A stretch of 64,000 nucleotides of DNA from Arabiibacter massiliensis (GCF_900169505.1 NZ_LT827021.1:1860001-1924000); one strand, 5' to 3'. Positions 42,811 to 51,140 are shown, counted from the stretch's first letter. The notes: a model not told the origin generated them from the sequence alone. Numbers and translations are program-made.

Positions 42811-42831
42811 GCTATCGATTCAGCCGATAGC
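42811..42831. promoter_or_regulatory. LysR-type binding box (ATC-N9-GAT)
   Basis: Inverted repeat GCTATCG (42811-42817) and CGATAGC (42825-42831) containing ATC-N9-GAT, the LysR-type recognition pattern. It directly precedes the LysR -10 box (TAAAAT, 42836-42841), so autorepression is likely, with control of the divergent ligase. Confidence 0.65.
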
Positions 42832-42835
42832 TGGG

Positions 42836-42841
42836 TAAAAT
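42836..42841 (+). promoter_or_regulatory. -10 element (TAAAAT) of the LysR gene
   Basis: TAAAAT begins 41 bases before the LysR start codon and adjoins the inverted repeat at 42811-42831. Confidence 0.5.
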
Positions 42842-42876
42842 GACGGAAAGAACGTCGAACGCGGAAGGAGCCGCCC

Positions 42877-43803
42877 ATGACCCTCCAGCAGTTGCGCTAC
42901 CTCATCGCCATCGCCGAGTACGGCTCCATCAACGCGGCGGCGCAGAACCTGTACGCCTCGCAGTCGAACCTGTCCACCGCCATCAAGGAACTGGAGCAGG
43001 AGCTGGGCATCACCGTGTTCACGCGCAGCAACCGCGGCGTGACGCTCACGAACGACGGCACCGAGCTTCTGGGCTACGCGCGCCAGGTGATCGAGCAGGC
43101 CGACATGCTGGAGGCGCGCTACGCCGACAAGGGCTCGGCCCACCTGCGCCTGGCCGTGTCCACGCAGCACTACGCGTTCAGCGTCCAGGCGTTCGTGAAC
43201 GTGGTGGAGGCGTGCGATGCGCGCGAGTACGAGTTCATCCTGCGCGAGAGCACCACGGCCGAGATCATCGACGACGTGCGCACGTTCCGCAGCGAGGTGG
43301 GCATCCTCTACACCGACGGCTTCAACCGCCGCGTGCTGGAGAAGGCGTTCGCCGACGCCGACGTGGCGTACTTCCCCCTGTTCGACGCGCGCGTGCACGT
43401 GTTCGTGGGCGAGCACCACCCGCTGGCCGGGCGCGCGCTGCTGTCGCCCGAGGACCTCGAGGACTTCCCGCGCTACTCCTTCGAGCAGGGCACGGCGAAC
43501 TCGTTCTACTACTCCGAGGAGCCCCTGAGCCACCTGCCGCACGCGCGCAACATCCGCATCTCCGACCGCGGCACGCTCACCAACCTGCTGACCAGCTACA
43601 ACGGCTACACCCTGTCCACTGGCGTGCTGTCGGCCGAGATGCACTCGGGCATCGCCAGCATCCCGCTCGACGTGGACGAGACCATGCAGGTGGGCTACAT
43701 CATGCACAACGAGCGCCGCCCGAGCCCGCTTCTGCTGCGCTACATCGACGAGCTCCACGCCATCATCGCCGCGCACCCCACCGTGAGCGTGCACGAGGGG
43801 TGA
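42877..43803 (+). CDS. LysR-family transcriptional regulator
   Basis: 308 residues. The N-terminal winged helix-turn-helix is canonical: LQQLRYLIAIAEYGSINAAA, ASQSNLSTAIKELEQELGI, FTRSNRGVTLT. The effector domain spans about 88-300. Divergent from the CoA ligase operon, whose last gene is a paralogue of this effector domain. The ATC-N9-GAT box in its own promoter supports autoregulation. GGAAGGAG precedes the ATG. The GC-rich codon use matches the chromosome. Confidence 0.93.
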   Translation: MTLQQLRYLIAIAEYGSINAAAQNLYASQSNLSTAIKELEQELGITVFTRSNRGVTLTNDGTELLGYARQVIEQADMLEARYADKGSAHLRLAVSTQHYAFSVQAFVNVVEACDAREYEFILRESTTAEIIDDVRTFRSEVGILYTDGFNRRVLEKAFADADVAYFPLFDARVHVFVGEHHPLAGRALLSPEDLEDFPRYSFEQGTANSFYYSEEPLSHLPHARNIRISDRGTLTNLLTSYNGYTLSTGVLSAEMHSGIASIPLDVDETMQVGYIMHNERRPSPLLLRYIDELHAIIAAHPTVSVHEG

Positions 43804-43807
43804 CTCT

Positions 43808-44527
43808 TTAGAAGGAGCAACTTTCCAGCTCGATGACGTCGAGCGCACGGCCCGAATCGGCCGCCATCTCCCTGATGGCGCGCATCTTGACTTCCACCTC
43901 GTCGGATGTCCCCCCAACCCTAACAAGAGGAGTCATGCAGGACGATTGGCTGTCAATGTCGTTGATGACGAGGGTGCGCCCCCTGTCAGCAACCACCTGA
44001 CTGGCGCTGCCGGCCATTTCCAACGTGAAATCAGCAAGCGAATCGCCATCGAACACCGTCGCGCCGGTCAGCGAGGCCACTGCTTCGTAGAAGGGGTCGA
44101 AGCGGGGGCACTCAACCACAACGGCGTCAAACGTGCCCCTTAGCTTATTGAGCGCGAGCGTAGAGTGCACCTCGCGCGTTATTCGAGGTGCCATGACGAA
44201 AAGACCTCGGCCGCCCTTCATCACTTCCTCCAAGAACGGAACCAAGTTCGCTATGCTGTCGAACGTAATGTCAAAGAGGGCCACGTGCGGATTAAGCATT
44301 TCCGCAGTCGGCCCCTCAGACAGCATGTAAGGAGCTGCCACTCCCTTGTCCGCTATCACGGTGGGAACTTTCGTCGAGGAAATCGAGAATGAGCAAGAGT
44401 CAGGCACGGTCAGAATCACTCCTTGATCCGCCGCGTCGAGCATCGCCATCTTGACGAGCGCTATCTCGTCGTAGCTCAAAATCTCGTCGAACGAGCGTTC
44501 CTGCAAGCCGAGATCATCATTGTCCAT
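43808..44527 (-). CDS. Orphan GroEL apical-domain-like protein
   Basis: 239 residues. Residues about 85-200 follow the GroEL apical domain: NPHVALFDITFDSIANLVPFLEEV (like the DxxIxxxxDLLPxLE segment), GGRGLFVMAPRITREVHSTLALNKLRGTFDAVVVECPRFDPFYEAVASLTGATVF (like the LLIIAEDVEGEALATLVVNxLRG...GFGDRRKAML...TGG run). A piece of the intermediate domain follows (LVRVGGTSDEVEVKMRAIREM). The equatorial ATPase domain is absent, so it cannot be a normal chaperonin. The frame is intact with a proper ribosome site (AAAGGA) at 44527, arguing against a pseudogene. It may bind unfolded peptides or modulate GroEL. Confidence 0.75.
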   Translation of the reverse strand: MDNDDLGLQERSFDEILSYDEIALVKMAMLDAADQGVILTVPDSCSFSISSTKVPTVIADKGVAAPYMLSEGPTAEMLNPHVALFDITFDSIANLVPFLEEVMKGGRGLFVMAPRITREVHSTLALNKLRGTFDAVVVECPRFDPFYEAVASLTGATVFDGDSLADFTLEMAGSASQVVADRGRTLVINDIDSQSSCMTPLVRVGGTSDEVEVKMRAIREMAADSGRALDVIELESCSF

Positions 44528-44696
44528 GTTCGTCATCCTTTGCATCCGCAACTCACCGTTATGCGAGTATATGTTCGCGAATGTCGTCGTGACTATTGCC
44601 CAACACAAAAAGGGAGGCTTCCTTTCTCACGCACCGCGCCGCGTCAAAACCAGGACACGGCACCCCAGTCGAAGTCGCCGGAGAACTCCCCGATCC

Positions 44697-45722
44697 TCAG
44701 CATGCGCCCGCGCCCTTCCAGCGGAGGTCGGCGGCGTACTCGTAGGAGATGACGCCGCCCAGCTCCGTCTCGCTCCACCCGCGCTCCTCGTGGGAATACG
44801 CCGACAAGGCCGATGAGCTGGCGAAACCGTTGGCGAACACGACCACCGCATCGAGCAGGCTCGTCTCCTCGAGCGAGAACGCCGCGAGGTCCGGCTCCCG
44901 GCCGGCAACGAGCACCTGGCCGTCACCCTGCTCGCGCAGCGAGAGCGCGCTGCCGTCCACGAGGGCGGCCAGCAGCAGCTCGAACTGATCGGGCACGGGC
45001 CCGAAGTCGGCCTTCGCGTAGCGCAGCCCGGTCACCCCCGCCCCGAGGTCGCGGAAGGCGGCGAAATCGAGGTAGAACAGCGCCTTGTTCAGCTTCGTGC
45101 GATACAGGTCGCGCACGTGGCCGGCCAGGTACACGATGGCCTCGCGTACCCGGTCGGGGTCGAACCGGCGCAGGCCCGTCTCCTCCGTCTCCTCCCGCGG
45201 GATGCTTCCCAGCACGTCCATCCGCACGACCGCGTACTCCACCCGGCTTCCTCGACACCCCTCCACGATACGCAGCGCCCGCGCACGCTCCTCGTCGGTG
45301 AGCTTGCGCGCGCCCTGTTCCAGGCATTTTCTCAAAAAGCGCGGATCCCGCGCATCGGCGAGCAGCTGGGCGTGGGAGTCCGTCGGGAGGTATCCGCGCT
45401 CGTATCGTTGAAGACTCGCGACGCCTATGCCGAGGATTCCGGAGAACACGCGTTGCGAGAACCCGTAGCGCTTGCGCAAGGCCACGATCTCTTCCGGCTG
45501 CATGATGCCCACCTTCTCGCGGTACGCGCGATACAGCTTGTCGAACCCCTCATCGACAAGCGGTGCCCACCCGATCGAGTTGCCGCACTTCGGGCAGATC
45601 AGATGGTCGATATCGACTTCTACCGTCACCCCGCGCACGTCTTCGGCGTGACGCCTTGTCTCATACCGGGCGTCGACCTCCTCCCAGCACTCCTCGCACA
45701 GTAGCCTCTTCACCGGCTCCAT
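44697..45722 (-). CDS. Antitoxin: MqsA-like zinc finger, HTH and Panacea (DUF4065) domain
   Basis: 341 residues. An N-terminal zinc finger (C9xxC12, then CPKCG near 43) and an XRE-type helix-turn-helix (EEIVALRKRYGFSQRVFSGILGIGVASLQRYERG) follow the MqsA plan. Residues about 185-330 form a Panacea/SocA-like domain (LNKALFYLDFAAFRDLGAGVTGLRYAKADFGPVPDQF), a module known to neutralise many unrelated toxins. It starts two bases after the toxin stop codon. The DNA-binding part should repress the operon through the two boxes at 46118-46176. Here the toxin gene comes first, as in mqsRA. Confidence 0.87.
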   Translation of the reverse strand: MEPVKRLLCEECWEEVDARYETRRHAEDVRGVTVEVDIDHLICPKCGNSIGWAPLVDEGFDKLYRAYREKVGIMQPEEIVALRKRYGFSQRVFSGILGIGVASLQRYERGYLPTDSHAQLLADARDPRFLRKCLEQGARKLTDEERARALRIVEGCRGSRVEYAVVRMDVLGSIPREETEETGLRRFDPDRVREAIVYLAGHVRDLYRTKLNKALFYLDFAAFRDLGAGVTGLRYAKADFGPVPDQFELLLAALVDGSALSLREQGDGQVLVAGREPDLAAFSLEETSLLDAVVVFANGFASSSALSAYSHEERGWSETELGGVISYEYAADLRWKGAGAC

Positions 45723-45724
45723 GA

Positions 45725-46102
45725 TCAACCCGCCTTCTTATAAGGATATGCAAGCGGTCGCTCCGCCTCATGAAAAGAAACGCACACCGCTCGCACGTCG
45801 CCATTCGCGAGGAACACGGCCAGCTTGATGTACACCTCGTATTCCTCGAGGTACCTGCCGAACACCCACAAGTCGCGAGGGCGGCCTTTGTCGTCCCGCA
45901 AGGGACCGCTCGAATAGTCGGCCACTTCCAACCTTCGAACAACCTGATACACGTCGATGTCTCGATAGTCGATGCGCTTGAGAAAGGCGCGCGTCTTGCT
46001 GCCGGGATCGCTCGAGCCTGCCACGCGAAAGCACTCCCAGCGCGTACTTCGCACCAGTGCCAGCACTGCCTCGATCTTCCAACGTTCGGCCACTCTCCCC
46101 AT
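45725..46102 (-). CDS. MqsR-like toxin (mRNA interferase candidate)
   Basis: 125 residues, toxin-sized. MqsR-type features are KTRAFLKRIDYRDIDVYQVVRRLEVADYSSGPLRDD, DLWVFGRYLEEYEVYIKLAVF and CVSFHEAERPLAYPYK at the end, close to the family's C-terminal pattern. MqsR enzymes cleave mRNA; catalytic residues cannot be confirmed by eye. ATG at 46102 has GGGGG 7 bases upstream. It is followed directly by the antitoxin gene. Confidence 0.8.
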   Translation of the reverse strand: MGRVAERWKIEAVLALVRSTRWECFRVAGSSDPGSKTRAFLKRIDYRDIDVYQVVRRLEVADYSSGPLRDDKGRPRDLWVFGRYLEEYEVYIKLAVFLANGDVRAVCVSFHEAERPLAYPYKKAG

Positions 46103-46117
46103 GAGCAATCCCCCATC

Positions 46118-46176
46118 GCATCATTTGATGTGACGAGTATAGCACGCAACGCTCAAAAGCGCATCATTTGATGTGA
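46118..46176 (-). promoter_or_regulatory. Toxin-antitoxin promoter with two identical operators
   Basis: GCATCATTTGATGTGA occurs exactly twice, at 46118-46133 and 46161-46176, 43 bp apart (about four helical turns). Each contains the palindrome CATCATTTGATG. The -10 TATACT (46136-46141, minus) lies between them, a classic autorepressed TA promoter. Confidence 0.82.
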
Positions 46177-46179
46177 AAA

Positions 46180-47037
46180 CTACAGCAGTACCGCAAGCGC
46201 CGCGCAGGCGGCGAGGCCCATCACGAGCGCGAGCATGTTCCCCCGCCCGATGCGCCGCTCGGCGAGCGAGGTGCGCTCCGCGTCGGGATCGCCGTAGCAG
46301 CGGGCGTCCATGGCCACGGCGAGCGAGTCGGCGCGCCGGAACAGGCCCACGAACAGGGGGATGAGCACCGTCTGCCACGCGCGCAGGCGCGCCCACAGGC
46401 CCCCTTCGGAAAACGCCGCGCCGCGCGCCCATTGCGCGTCGTGCACGCGGCCGAACTCCTCGGCCGTCACGGGGATGAAGCGCAGCGCGAGCGAGAACAC
46501 CATGGCCACGTCGTCCACCGGCACGCGCAGCCGCCGCAGCGGGCGCATGAACGCGGCGAGCGCGTCGGTGAGCGCGGTGGAGGTGGTGGTGTAGGTGACC
46601 ACGAGGCTCGCCACTACCAGAAGCACGATGCGCGCCGCGAAGAAGCACCCGCGCGCGAGCCCGGCCGGCACCAGGCCGAACGTGCCCACGAGCGCAATCG
46701 GCGGCACGCCCGCCAAAACGCCTGCCGACACGTCGCCCAAACCGCCCGGAACGCCCGCCGACGCCGCATGCGCCACGTCGAACGAGAACCCGTTGAACAC
46801 GATGGTGAACGCCACCAGTACGTACACAGGCGCGATCAAGCCGAAAAAGCGTCGCGGCGCGATGCCCGATGCCGCCACCGCAGCCGCGAACGCGAGCGCG
46901 CAAAGCCCCAGCCCCGTCCAGGTGCGCACGAGGAACAGCGTGACCGAGTAGGCTACGAGCAGCACGAGCTTCACGCGCGCATCGCACGTGTGAAGGGGCG
47001 AGGAACCGGGAATGTATGAGCTGACGTTGATGCGCAT
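46180..47037 (-). CDS. ecfT: EcfT transmembrane component of an ECF vitamin transporter
   Basis: 285 residues with five or six membrane helices. An EcfT/CbiQ N-terminus (SPLHTCDARVKLVLLVAYSVTLFLV), a cytoplasmic section DVAMVFSLALRFIPVTAEEFGRVHDAQWARGA, and MDARCYG (the Ala-Arg-Gly-type coupling motif) are present. It should couple EcfA ATPases to S-components. No ecfA gene is in the window. Near rplQ, Firmicutes carry ecfA1-ecfA2-ecfT, so this may be a split remnant of that order. The RibU-like S-component at 52350 is a plausible client. The start lacks a clear ribosome site. Confidence 0.87.
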   Translation of the reverse strand: MRINVSSYIPGSSPLHTCDARVKLVLLVAYSVTLFLVRTWTGLGLCALAFAAAVAASGIAPRRFFGLIAPVYVLVAFTIVFNGFSFDVAHAASAGVPGGLGDVSAGVLAGVPPIALVGTFGLVPAGLARGCFFAARIVLLVVASLVVTYTTTSTALTDALAAFMRPLRRLRVPVDDVAMVFSLALRFIPVTAEEFGRVHDAQWARGAAFSEGGLWARLRAWQTVLIPLFVGLFRRADSLAVAMDARCYGDPDAERTSLAERRIGRGNMLALVMGLAACAALAVLL

Positions 47038-47131
47038 GCAGGCAGTATGCCACATCGGCCGCTCGCGTGCGCCGCGCATGGTGACAATTCCGCGCGATCA
47101 GCGCTCGCTGGGCCCATGGTCCATGACGGCA

Positions 47132-47164
47132 AGAAGCCCCGCAGCTGCTCGCTGCGGGGCTTCT
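47132..47164 (-). terminator. Hairpin terminator after the 121-residue protein gene
   Basis: Perfect 14-bp stem AGAAGCCCCGCAGC (47132-47145) with GCTGCGGGGCTTCT (47151-47164), 5-base loop, 26 bases after the stop at 47191. Confidence 0.75.
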
Positions 47165-47190
47165 CAAAAGGCGTCAGGCGCGCTCGTCGC

Positions 47191-47556
47191 TTAGCGGCCC
47201 TCGCGGACGTTCTCGACGCCCTGCTTCACGTTGTCCTTCGCGTCGGCCGCAGCCTCCTTGATGGCCTCGCCGGCCTTGCCGAGCGAGTCCTTGATGCCGT
47301 CCATGATGCCGCCGGACTTCTCGTCCCTGTTGGCCTCGTGCTGCTGGGCGCGCATGGCGGCCTTCGGATCGCCCGTGCGCTGGGCCACCTCATGCTCGCG
47401 CTTCGCGGCCTCGTCCTCGGCCTTGCGCTCGTTCATACCGGCCTTGGCCTGGTGGAAGGCATCCTTGAGGTTGTTCTTCACGTCGTGGGCCATATCCTTC
47501 GCGCCGTTCTTCATGTCGACGGACGCATCGCCGGTCTTGTATGCTCGATCAACCAT
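47191..47556 (-). CDS. Small hydrophilic helical protein (LEA/stress-like)
   Basis: 121 residues rich in Lys, Asp, Ala and Glu with no hydrophobic core. Repeating segments such as MKNGAKDMAHDVKNNLKDAFHQAK and GIKDSLGKAGEAIKEAAADAKDNVKQGVENV give an amphipathic pattern like LEA or CsbD-type stress proteins. No catalytic motif. AAAGGAG precedes the ATG at 47556. It is one of three consecutive small genes of similar character, each with its own gap. Confidence 0.7.
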   Translation of the reverse strand: MVDRAYKTGDASVDMKNGAKDMAHDVKNNLKDAFHQAKAGMNERKAEDEAAKREHEVAQRTGDPKAAMRAQQHEANRDEKSGGIMDGIKDSLGKAGEAIKEAAADAKDNVKQGVENVREGR

Positions 47557-47644
47557 GGTCGTGCTCCTTTCGGGTTCGATTCGGAATCGCCCCCATTCTA
47601 GGGAAGGGGCGCGCCCCGTCGGATGCCGTGCGGTAACGGGGCCG

Positions 47645-47908
47645 CTACGGTTGCATGCGATCCTCGACGTCCTCTTCGATCGCCTCGGTTTGCACCTCGG
47701 CCTGGTCGAAGTCGAACGCCGCGCTCGCGGCCTCGACCGAGCGCCGCTCGTCGCCCTCTTCGTCGAAGTCCTCGACCGAAGCCTCGGCCTCCTGCTTGAC
47801 CTCCTCCTCGATGCGGCGCAGATCGTCGGCGGCCATGCGAGCCTCGTCCGTCTCGGCCTGCGGGTCGTCCAGAACGGTCTCCTGCTCCAATATCTCGATC
47901 TCAGCCAT
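47645..47908 (-). CDS. Small acidic protein of unknown function
   Basis: 87 residues, very acidic (ETDEARMAADDLRRIEEEVKQ, then FDEEGDERRSVEAAS). It has an internal Met (residue 25) but the first ATG has AAAGGAG. No family recognised; predicted helical and soluble. Lies between two other small hydrophilic protein genes. Confidence 0.6.
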   Translation of the reverse strand: MAEIEILEQETVLDDPQAETDEARMAADDLRRIEEEVKQEAEASVEDFDEEGDERRSVEAASAAFDFDQAEVQTEAIEEDVEDRMQP

Positions 47909-48045
47909 AGCGGGCTCCTTTCGTCATCGCGGCGCGCGGCGCCGCTCACCTTGTTCGGAACCTCATTCTAAGGACGCACGCGCCCGAGCACGACCACCGC
48001 GCCTCTACGGGTGCGCAACGCCTAGGCGACGCAGGGGCACCCGGC

Positions 48046-48324
48046 TCAGCGGCGCTCGCCGAACAGCTCGCCAAGCGTTTTCCTCACGTGTTCGATGAGG
48101 ATGGGCGTCTCCCGCCGCACGTCCTCGACCGCCTCCTGCGAGTGGTGCCGCACCTCGTCGGGGATGCGCTCCACGTGCGTCGCCACGTCGGCCGCCGCCT
48201 GGGGCAGATGCCGCCGCACGTCGTCCGTCATATCCTGCGCATGGCGCAGCACCTCCGCCGCATGCGGATCCTTCGCGCCGTAGTGCGCGCCTTCGTCTGT
48301 CGCTTCCTTCGCCTGTTCTGCCAT
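48046..48324 (-). CDS. Small helical protein of unknown function
   Basis: 92 residues with an alternating His/Arg/Glu pattern (DDVRRHLPQAAADVATHVERIP, then DEVRHHSQEAVEDVRRE), probably one long amphipathic helix. ATG at 48324 follows AAAGAGG. In-frame upstream codons are unsupported. Resembles its two neighbours in style but not in sequence. Confidence 0.6.
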   Translation of the reverse strand: MAEQAKEATDEGAHYGAKDPHAAEVLRHAQDMTDDVRRHLPQAAADVATHVERIPDEVRHHSQEAVEDVRRETPILIEHVRKTLGELFGERR

Positions 48325-48443
48325 AGGGGCCTCTTTCCGCCGAACGATCCTTGAGGCCCTTATGGTAGAACGCGCGGCCCGCCCGTGCGCAAACGCCCCG
48401 GCAACGCCCCGCCCACGAAACGCCTCACCCCCCCCCGGACGCA

Positions 48444-48472
48444 CGAAGGCCGCGCTTGGGGCGCGGCCTTCG
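48444..48472 (-). terminator. Hairpin after rplQ
   Basis: Perfect 12-bp stem CGAAGGCCGCGC (48444-48455) with GCGCGGCCTTCG (48461-48472), 31 bases after the rplQ stop. No T tract, but it is the only candidate end of the ribosomal operon. Confidence 0.65.
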
Positions 48473-48502
48473 GTGATGGTGCAGCAGGTCGGACGAAGAA
48501 GT

Positions 48503-49090
48503 CTACTCGGCCTTCTTCTCCTCCTTGGCCTCCTCGGCAGGGGCCTCAGCAGGGGCCTCTTCCTTGACCTCGGCAGGGGCCTCGGTCTCGACAGCCTCGA
48601 CCTTGGCTTCCTCGGCCTTGGCCTCGACGGCCTCCTCCTTCGGAGCCTCCTCGGCGGCAGCCTCGACCTTCTTCGGAGCGGCCTTCTTCGCCTTCTTGGG
48701 CGCGGCCTTAGGCTCCTCCTTCTTCTTCACGGGCTCGGTCACGAGCTCCATGATGACCATGGGGGCGTTGTCGCCCTTGCGGTTGCCCAGCTTCATGATG
48801 CGGGTGTAGCCGCCCTGGCGATCGGCGAACATGCCCTGCTCGACCTTCTCGAAGATCTCGCGCACGAGTTCCTTGTCGCCGAGGGCCGCGATGGCCAGAC
48901 GGCGGGCGTGCAGGTCGCCGCGCTTCGCCCACGTGATGATCTTGTCGACGTCAGGACGGATCTCCTTGGCGCGCGACTCGACCGTCTTGATGCGGTCGTT
49001 GAGGAGCAGGGCGTTCACCAGGCTCTTCTTCATGGCCTTGGTGTGGCTGAAGTCGGTGCCCAGCTTGCGGCCCTTGTAGTTGTGTCGCAT
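48503..49090 (-). CDS. rplQ: 50S ribosomal protein L17 with long C-terminal extension
   Basis: 195 residues. The L17 core is residues 1-120: MRHNYKGRKLGTDFSHTKAM, LLLNDRIKTVESRAKEIRPDVDKIITWAKRGDLHARRLA, then GNRKGDNAPMVIMELV. The remaining 75 residues are low complexity, first Lys/Ala (KKAKKAAPKK) then Glu/Ala/Pro repeats (EEAPAEAPAEEAKEE). Typical L17 is 116-130 residues. The tail probably projects from the ribosome near the exit tunnel. Last gene of the infA-rplQ operon. Confidence 0.97.
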   Translation of the reverse strand: MRHNYKGRKLGTDFSHTKAMKKSLVNALLLNDRIKTVESRAKEIRPDVDKIITWAKRGDLHARRLAIAALGDKELVREIFEKVEQGMFADRQGGYTRIMKLGNRKGDNAPMVIMELVTEPVKKKEEPKAAPKKAKKAAPKKVEAAAEEAPKEEAVEAKAEEAKVEAVETEAPAEVKEEAPAEAPAEEAKEEKKAE

Positions 49091-49103
49091 GATTCGTACT
49101 CTC

Positions 49104-50054
49104 CTATAGCTTCAAATTGAGGTCCATGGAAATGAGCTTGTCCTTCACTTCCTCGATGGACTTCGCACCAAAGTTCCTAATGTTCAGCAGGTCGTTCTCG
49201 GAGAACTCGACGAGCTGGCGGACGGAGTGGATACCGGCGCGCTTCAGGCAGTTGTACGAGCGGACGGACAGGTCCAAATCCTCGATCTGCTTGTCCAGCT
49301 CGGCATTGGACTCCTGTCCCTCCGGCGCGAAGATGGACGGGATCTCGCCCTCCTCCTCGTCGATGACGTCGGACAGGCTGAGGAACGCCCCCATGTACTG
49401 GTTGATGATGTTGGACGCGCGGCACACGGCCTCGGTGGGCGTGATGCTGCCGTCGGTCTCAACCTCCAGCACGAGCTTGTCGTAGTCGGTGCGCTGACCC
49501 ACGCGGGTGTCGGTAACGTTGAGCGTGCAGCGGCGTACCGGCGAGAACAGCGAGTCCACATGGATGACCCCGATGGGATCCTCCGTGCGCTTGTTGCGCT
49601 CGGCCGACACGTAGCCGCGGCCCACGCCGATGCGCACCGTCATGTCCAGCTGGCCGCCGTCGGCGACCGTCGCAATGACATGCTCAGGGTTGACCAGCGT
49701 GAACTCGGTCGGGATGTCCAGATCCGCGCCCGTGACCGTGCAGGGACCCTCGGCCGACACATGGGCCGTGGCCTCTTCGATGTCGTCGTTGAGCGCGGAG
49801 AACACGAGGCCCTTCACGTTCAAGACGATGTCGGTGATATCCTCGATGACGCCCTCGGCCGTGGTGAACTCATGCTGCACGCCCTCGATCTGGATGGCGG
49901 TGGCTTTCGCTCCATCCAGCGACGAGAGCAGCACGCGGCGCATGCAGTTGCCCAGCGTGTAGCCGTAGCCGCGCTCAAGCGGCTCGACGATGAAACGCGC
50001 GACCGTCTCGTTGACTTCTTCCGTTGTTACCGTAGGCCTCATGAACTCTGTCAT
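49104..50054 (-). CDS. rpoA: RNA polymerase alpha subunit
   Basis: 316 residues. The N-terminal domain shows RFIVEPLERGYGYTLGNCMRRVLLSSLDGAKATAIQIEGVQHEF and an RKxPVR-like stretch. The C-terminal domain has LDLSVRSYNCLKRAGIHSVRQLVEFSENDLLNIRNFGAKSIEEV, which binds UP elements and activators. Located between rpsD and rplQ as in most bacteria. AAGGAGG precedes the ATG. Confidence 0.99.
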   Translation of the reverse strand: MTEFMRPTVTTEEVNETVARFIVEPLERGYGYTLGNCMRRVLLSSLDGAKATAIQIEGVQHEFTTAEGVIEDITDIVLNVKGLVFSALNDDIEEATAHVSAEGPCTVTGADLDIPTEFTLVNPEHVIATVADGGQLDMTVRIGVGRGYVSAERNKRTEDPIGVIHVDSLFSPVRRCTLNVTDTRVGQRTDYDKLVLEVETDGSITPTEAVCRASNIINQYMGAFLSLSDVIDEEEGEIPSIFAPEGQESNAELDKQIEDLDLSVRSYNCLKRAGIHSVRQLVEFSENDLLNIRNFGAKSIEEVKDKLISMDLNLKL

Positions 50055-50084
50055 GTGGGGTAAGCCTCCTTAACTTCGCCGCGA

Positions 50085-50711
50085 TTACTTCGAGTAGAGC
50101 TCGACGATGAGCTGCTCGCGAATGTCCAGATCGATTTGATCGCGCTGCGGAAGCGAAAGAACACTACCCTGAAGTTTCTCAATGTCAACCTCGAGCCACG
50201 CCGGCACCTGAACGCGCTCGTTGGAGATGAGGGCGCTCTTGATGACCAGCAGGTCCTTGGCCTTGGGGGCCACGGCGACGAGGTCGCCGGCCTTCACGCG
50301 GAACGACGGGATGTCCACACGGCGGCCGTTCACGGTGATGTGGCCGTGACGCACCTGCTGACGGGCCTCGGCGCGCGACTTCGCGAAGCCGAGGCGGTAC
50401 ACGACGTTGTCCAGACGGCTCTCGAGGATGCGCAGCAGGTTCTCGCCCGTCACGCCCTTCTGGCGGTTCGCCATGTCGTAGTAGTGGCGGAACTGCTTCT
50501 CAAGCACGCCGTAGATGCGCTTGGTCTTCTGCTTCTCGCGCAGCTGGTTGCGATATTCGCTTTCCTTCACGCGCTTCTTGCCGGCTTCGCCCGGCGCGTA
50601 GTTGCGGCGCTCGATCGCGCACTTGTCGGTGTAGCAGCGGTCGCCCTTCAGGAAGAGCTTGGCCCCCTCACGACGGCACAAACGGCAGTCCGCTCCAGTA
50701 TAACGAGCCAT
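50085..50711 (-). CDS. rpsD: 30S ribosomal protein S4, zinc-binding form
   Basis: 208 residues. The N-terminus keeps four cysteines (Cys9, Cys12, Cys26, Cys31) expected to bind zinc, so this is the C+ type of S4. The S4 RNA-binding domain is [41 protein letters not shown]4 starts assembly of the 30S body and often represses its own operon. Ribosome site AAAGGATC. Confidence 0.98.
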   Translation of the reverse strand: MARYTGADCRLCRREGAKLFLKGDRCYTDKCAIERRNYAPGEAGKKRVKESEYRNQLREKQKTKRIYGVLEKQFRHYYDMANRQKGVTGENLLRILESRLDNVVYRLGFAKSRAEARQQVRHGHITVNGRRVDIPSFRVKAGDLVAVAPKAKDLLVIKSALISNERVQVPAWLEVDIEKLQGSVLSLPQRDQIDLDIREQLIVELYSK

Positions 50712-50730
50712 AATACTTCGATCCTTTCAG

Positions 50731-51129
50731 TTACACGCGACGACGCTTGCGCGGACGGCAACCGTTGTGCGGGATGGGTGTGCAATCCTGGATGCTGGCA
50801 ATCTCGAGGCCGGCGGCCTGGAGCGAGCGGATGGCCGTCTCGCGGCCCGAGCCGGGGCCCTTCACGAACACGGAGACCTTGCGCAGACCGTGCTCCATCG
50901 CCGTCTTGGCAGCGGCCTCGGCGGCCATCTGCGCCGCGAACGGCGTGGACTTGCGGGAGCCCTTGAACCCGACCGTGCCGGCGGACTGCCAGGAGATCAC
51001 ATTACCCTGGGGATCGGTGATGCTCACGATGGTGTTGTTGAACGTAGACTTGATATGCGCAGCGCCGACGGCGATGTTCTTACGCTCGGAACGCTTGATG
51101 CGCGTGCGCACGTTTTTCTTAGCTGCCAC
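50731..51129 (-). CDS. rpsK: 30S ribosomal protein S11
   Basis: 132 residues: [67 protein letters not shown]. Complete, normal length. The start codon is GTG with GAGGTAG before it, deduced from the conserved N-terminus AAKK. Lies 19 bases upstream of rpsD and 11 bases after rpsM. Confidence 0.98.
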   Translation of the reverse strand: MAAKKNVRTRIKRSERKNIAVGAAHIKSTFNNTIVSITDPQGNVISWQSAGTVGFKGSRKSTPFAAQMAAEAAAKTAMEHGLRKVSVFVKGPGSGRETAIRSLQAAGLEIASIQDCTPIPHNGCRPRKRRRV

Positions 51130-51140
51130 TTTGAGCTACC

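Noticed and set aside
43808..44527. GroEL pseudogene
   Set aside because: The frame is intact with ribosome site, and the boundaries match a domain rather than random decay.
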